64,000 nucleotides of DNA. It comes from Paguma larvata. Lineage: Eukaryota; Chordata; Mammalia; Carnivora; Viverridae. Shown one piece after another: positions 59,691-64,000 of the stretch. Position 1 is the first letter of the stretch; the number at the start of each line of letters is the position of its first letter. The stretch covers positions 16,712,485 to 16,776,484 of the forward strand of contig CM057823.1 in the NCBI GenBank assembly GCA_030068075.1. The letters are read 5' to 3'. A program made the translations under genes and the position numbers. The notes beneath the pieces were generated by a model. That model was given only the letters and a program-made list of their open reading frames with translations, was not told the DNA's origin and ran no database searches.

Positions 59691-60339
59691 CAGGAATATA
59701 ATATTATATTACATTATATTATATTATAATTTAGCAGAACAATTAATTAGCTCCTGCTTAAGGGACGAGGTTTAGGAATATCCTCTTTCATTGGTGTGTT
59801 GACAATTTCAATGTAAATCAAGATGTATCTGTAATTTAAAAATATAAAAAAGGCAAAAGCCCTCTAAATATGGATAACTGAATAGGAACTGAAAGGCAAT
59901 TATGCAACACATGGAGGAAATGTCTGGGTCTATTTGTACTGTTCAGGCTTATTTAAGGCAAATTGTTAGAGCCAGTTTGTAGGAGAAATTGCTGAAAATT
60001 GCTAATGCTGCCTAAAATCCTTTAATAATATTTTGTAAAAGCATGACTCAAATGCTGAAGATGACCTTTAGCACTGAAAGTTGACCAGTCTACTCTCCCT
60101 GCCCTTGCCATTTCAAAGCTCTTCAATTTAAAATCCAAGACATTGCTTTACCATAAAATGCAACACTTTCAAATACCACTGGTACAAACACCACTTTACC
60201 TCAGATATTACTTTATTTTCCAGATATTTCTAGTTTTAAAGAAAAACATTTCAGTATTACTTGACATTTAATATCCAAATGATCTCTATAAAAAAGAAGC
60301 TGTGAACAAAAAATATGCCCAAAATATTCCTCCCTATAC
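59006..60339. other. AT-rich non-coding DNA
   Basis: I see no gene. 59330-59500 is somewhat GC-richer but unrecognised. A TA microsatellite lies inside. Confidence 0.5.
59648..59686. repeat. (AT)n microsatellite
   Basis: About nineteen AT units, followed by a variant TTATATTA run to about 59725. Confidence 0.97.
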
Positions 60340-61089
60340 CCAAAGGACAAGGAAAAGGATGGCCTAGCAAGTGAGAAAAAAATAGGGAATAATGTCTCTA
60401 CTCCAGTCAGTCACACACACAAATAAACACTGTGGTGACACCCATCCATGGCAGCAAAGGCCGAGTAGGGAGGCCAGAATCTCCACCTACACCAGACTGT
60501 AGTGAGACAAACACCACCTCCTTTCCTTCCTGCTGCTTGGTGTCAGAAAAGGCCAAGTAGAGAGCCAAGGCTCACCACAAGCAGGAGCAAGTTCCACCCT
60601 CCCTATTACCCTCAAGCAAAATCTGGAGAGACTGTGTGGAAAGCCTAGCCTTCTATGCCTATCTGACTGACAGTAATGAAGATTTCCTGCCTTTCCCAAC
60701 TGAGGTTGTGTCAAAGGAGACTTAGGGAGAGTCAGGGCTTAGAGCATCACCCAGTATAAAAGTTACCCCTATGGTACAAACAGAAGCTACGTAAGGAACC
60801 AGATCACCTATCCCCACCGGCCAGTAACAACGTACCCTCCCTACCCTGTCCTTTTCCTGACAAGATAGTGTAAAAAGAAGCTAGCTGAAAAAGAAAGTTT
60901 AAATAAGACCCACAGTTCTATAACATAGTACCCAAAATGCCCAGGATTCAGTAGAAAATATATATCATACCAAGAACCAGTAAGTTGTCAAAGTAAATGA
61001 AAAATGAACATGCCAACACTGAGATGACAGGGTTGTCAGAATTATCTGACAAGATTATAAATACCAATCATAAAAATGCTCAAATGAGC

Positions 61090-61140
<51 letters not shown>

Positions 61141-61158
61141 TATATGTATACATGTATA
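61090..61158. repeat. (TA)n microsatellite
   Basis: Imperfect TA/TACATA run inside LINE-1 ORF1, breaking the former coiled coil. Confidence 0.95.
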
Positions 61159-61487
61159 TTGAAACAAATGAATAACAGAAACTCTCTAAAGGAAATAGAG
61201 GATATAAAGAAAGATCTGATGGGAATTTCAGAATTAAAAATTATATAAGTGAAATAAAAACTCAGTGCAAGGACTTAGCTGCAGAATTAAGGGACCAAAT
61301 GAAAGAATCAGTTAACTGTAATAAAAACAATAGATATTACTAAACCTAAACAAGAGAGAGTGAATACACTAAGAAAAAAAATAATAGAGTCCAGGGACCA
61401 GGAAAATAATAATAAAATATGAACTATTTGTGTTATTGGAGTACTTGAAGGAAAAGATAAAAATGGAGCTTAAAAAGTACATAGTAA

Positions 61488-61531
61488 AATTCCGCTTCTA
61501 AATAAATTACTAGGTTAGATGGTAAAAAAAA
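61488..61531 (+). mobile_element. 44-bp micro-retroinsertion with perfect 16-bp TSD
   Basis: AAAAAGTACATAGTAA occurs at 61472-61487 and again, identical, at 61532-61547. Between them lies a short sequence foreign to the LINE-1 order, ending in an A tract that merges with the right duplication. An AATAAA-type word is at about 61500-61505, some 20 bases before the A tract. This is the form of an extremely 5'-truncated, polyadenylated retrocopy; its source RNA is unknown. Confidence 0.7.
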
Positions 61532-62373
61532 AAAAAGTACATAGTAATGATGCCTAAAAATTCTCAAATTTGATCAAACATAAACTTATAGAGTCAGAAA
61601 GCTAAATCCTGAAACCAGAAAACACCCAAAAATCTACACCAAGACACAAATTATACAAACTTCTGAAAGCTAAAGACAAAGAAAACGAACAATAATAAAG
61701 CAGTGAGAGAAAAATGACACCTTACCTATATGGGAAAAATAATTCGAAGAATTTCTCATCAGAAACTAAAGTGGGCAGAAAGAAGTGACACAAATATTTT
61801 AACATGCCAAGAGGAAAAGAGAAAACAAAACACAAAACTGTCGATCCAGAAGACTGTATCTAGTGAAACTATCTTTCTATAAATAAGGAAAAATAAAGAC
61901 AGATTCAGGAAAGGGATAATCAGGGAATTTGTCACTATCAGAATTTCTCTAAAAGAATGGCTAAAGGAAGTTCTCTTAAAAAAATAAAATAATGAATAAA
62001 AAGTTACATTAGTAAGTGAGAAAACTTCAGGCAATAATCTCAGGAACATCAAGAAGGAAGAAAAAAATATGACAAGCAAAAATATGAGTAAACACAACAG
62101 ACATTCTCTATCATTTTCAGGATTCCAAATCATGCTTGATTGCTCTGGCAAAAATTATAATCCACTTAATATGATTCTAAACCATCTAATATGGTTCTAG
62201 AGAAAAAGATTTAAGATGGTGACATTAAAAATGAGGGAAACTAAGAGGAAGCAAAGAGATGAAATGTTTCTACACTTCACTCTAACTGGTAAAATGACAG
62301 CACATGTATATTGTGAACACTTAAAATTATATAATGTATTACCAGGTGTAACCATTAAAAAGTGCTACACAAG

Positions 62374-62578
62374 GGGCGCCTGGGTGGCTCAGTTGGTTGA
62401 GCGTCCGACTTCGGCTTGGGTCATGATTTCACGGTCTGTGGGTTCGAGCCCCATGTCGGGCTCTGTGCTGACAGCTCAGAGCCTGGAGCCTGCTTTGGAT
62501 TCTGCTCTCCCTCTGTCTCTGCTCCCCTCCCCCAGCTCGCGCTCTGTCTCTCTCTCTCTCATAAATAAACATTTTTAA
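62374..62578 (+). mobile_element. Young-looking feline SINE, perfect 17-bp TSD
   Basis: Plus-strand copy GGGCGCCTGGGTGGCTCAGT with target duplications AAAAAGTGCTACACAAG identical at 62357-62373 and 62579-62595. Pol III A-box (TGGCTCAGTTGG, 62385-62396) and B-box (GGTTCGAGCCC, 62441-62451) look intact. Confidence 0.97.
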
Positions 62579-63321
62579 AAAAAGTGCTACACAAGAGATA
62601 GTTAGACATTATTGATAAATCAAAAGGAAATTCTAAAATAAAAACTTAAGTAGGCTACAGGAATACAAGAAGAAGCTAAGACGGAAAAAAATAACAAAGA
62701 GAACAAGGCAAAATTAAATAAACAGATGTAAGAACTAACATATTAATTATTATACTAAATGTAAATTGTCTAAATAACCTATTAAAAGACAGACATGAGC
62801 AGAGAAAATTTAAAAAAATACTCAACTGTATGCCTATAAGAAACTCACTGAAATTATAATAAGGCCAATTTGAAAATAAAAGGATGGAAAAGATATATTA
62901 TACAAACATTACTGAGAATACCGAGAGTGGCTAAAACCATATCAGTTAGATTTTAAGGAAAATTACCAGAGATAAAGGGGGAATCATATAATGATAAATC
63001 AATGTACCCAAAAGGCACTGCAATCTGAAATATGTATTCATAAAACAACAGAGATTTAAAATATAGATGTTGAAATTGTGAGAATTAAAAGATAGACAAA
63101 TCCACAATTATTTTTGGTGATTTATATATCTTTCTTTCAATAATGGATATAACAACTAGACAGAATATCAGGAAATATAAGAAGGAACTCAACAATATCA
63201 TCAAGCAAAGGGATTTGACCTTTATATGATACACCAACCAGCAACAAAATATATGTTGTTTTCAAGTGCCCAGAAAACAGATACCTAATTTAGCTATATC
63301 CTGGATCATAACAAAATTTAC

Positions 63322-63549
63322 TAATTTTTAAATGTTTATTTATTTTTGAAAGAGAGACACAGAGAGAGAGCCAGCACACAGGCACAAGTGGGTATGGGGG
63401 GAAATCCCAAGTGAAAGAGGGGACAGAGGATCTGAAGCAGGCTCTGAGCTTACAGCACAGAGCCCTATGGGGGGCTCAAATTCACAAACTGTGAGATCAT
63501 GACCTGAGCCAAGTTGGATGATCAACCAACTGTACCACGCAGGTAGCCC
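63322..63549 (-). mobile_element. Feline SINE, diverged
   Basis: Minus-strand copy with T-rich tail, GA-rich part, GAAGCAGGCTCTGAGCTTAC and degraded head complement TACCACGCAGGTAGCCC. It lies in the LINE-1 endonuclease relic. Confidence 0.9.
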
Positions 63550-64000
63550 AAACCTGTATTAAATTTAAAGGCATTGTGATCTTACAGATGATGTATTTTC
63601 TGAAAACAATGGAACCTAAGAGTAATCAACAGGGGAAAGATTATAAAAAAATCTTCAAATATTTGGAAGCAAAATAGCACAATTTAAATAATCCATGGGC
63701 CAATGATGAATTTCCAAGAGAAAGCTAAAAACACACTGAGTTGAATGAAAAAGAAAATACAACATATAAAAATTGTGAGACACCACTAAAACACTGCTGA
63801 AAGGGAAACTTATAGGACTATATACATCTATTAGAAAAGAGAATAATTATCAATTATCTGAGTTCCCAACTCAAGAACTTAGAGAAGAAAATAAACATCA
63901 TGCAGCAAAACAGAAATAATAACAATAAGAGAAGACATGAATGAAAATGTAAGCATGAAAACAACTGAAAAAAGCTTACTCTTTGAAAATATTAATAAAA

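Larger units (their letters stand above)
60340..64000 (+). mobile_element. LINE-1 (5' UTR, ORF1 relic, ORF2 endonuclease relic), continues past window
   Basis: L1M-type element in plus orientation with uncertain left edge. The 5' UTR occupies about 60340-60930. ORF1 begins around 60940-61000 (CCCAAAATGCCCAGGATTCA is diagnostic) and decays through to about 62100, with the coiled-coil region near 61160-61330 and the C-terminal part near 61700-61990. ORF2 endonuclease starts near 62730: codons 62755-62775 read LNVNCLN (normally LNVNGLN), and 62831-62848 read CL*ETH, where the catalytic E is kept but the preceding Q codon is a stop. The later SDH motif near 63600 is degraded to SEN. The ORF2 linker continues to the window end. 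No product is possible. Three inserts lie inside: a micro-retroinsertion (61488) and SINEs at 62374 and 63322. Confidence 0.87.

Noticed and set aside
61759..62151. 130-codon hydrophobic minus-strand open frame
   Set aside because: It is antisense to the LINE-1 ORF1 relic; A-rich LINE-1 sense sequence gives F/L/S-rich antisense frames.

Overview
The window is non-coding mammalian nuclear DNA, almost certainly from a cat-lineage (feliform) carnivore. The evidence is 28 copies of the tRNA-Lys-derived carnivore SINE in its feline form. Most carry the tRNA-like head (GGGGCGCCTGGGTGGCTCAG), the module GCTGACAGCTCAGAGCCTGG, a CT-rich stretch, and an A-rich tail of the type AAATAAATAAAC. Fourteen lie on each strand, and many keep clear target-site duplications. 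Carnivore LINE-1 3' ends are also present. I found no protein-coding gene, exon, structural RNA gene, CpG-island promoter or endogenous retroviral LTR. The short open frames are repeats, antisense repeats or chance. The sequence is AT-rich and repeat-dense, as expected of a gene desert or a very long intron.

Layout. 1-7.1 kb: unclassified AT-rich DNA ending in a striking inverted duplication (6810-7090) that encloses a perfect 42-bp palindrome. 7.1-15 kb: SINEs, a LINE-1 ORF1 relic (about 8.0-9.06 kb), a LINE-1 3' end (about 10 kb), a MIR and a 60-bp hairpin. 15-21 kb: MIRs, a Tigger-type DNA transposon with recognisable ends (18207-18525), an antisense LINE-1 3' end and a 90-bp tandem duplication. 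21-30 kb: a miniature Tigger (21725-21948), nested SINEs, an L2, a MIR, and a repeat-free block at 28.3-28.7 kb that may be a conserved non-coding element. 30-39 kb: a MER5-type hAT fragment, a MIR, microsatellites and a Tigger copy flanked by TA (35692-36586).

39.2-45.1 kb: a LINE-1 with its 5' UTR and 3' end but lacking most of ORF1 and the ORF2 endonuclease region, and carrying five SINEs. 45-54 kb: more SINEs (one nested pair), two carnivore LINE-1 3' ends with G-rich tracts, and a GGA tract. 54.8-56.1 kb: a decayed hAT transposase gene. 57-59 kb: a 5'-truncated LINE-1. 60.3-64 kb: a third LINE-1 running off the window, containing a 44-bp micro-retroinsertion and a young-looking SINE.

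The parts do not work together as a pathway. The window reads as layers: L2, MIR and hAT/MER5 first, then LINE-1 and Tigger, then feline SINEs inserted into those and into one another's tails. I found no convincing undescribed system. The best leads are structural: the nested inverted repeat, the micro-retroinsertion, the internally deleted LINE-1 with two octamer-bearing 5' monomers, and a SINE sub-lineage marked by a shared variant. Family names come from recognition by eye and boundaries of old elements are approximate.
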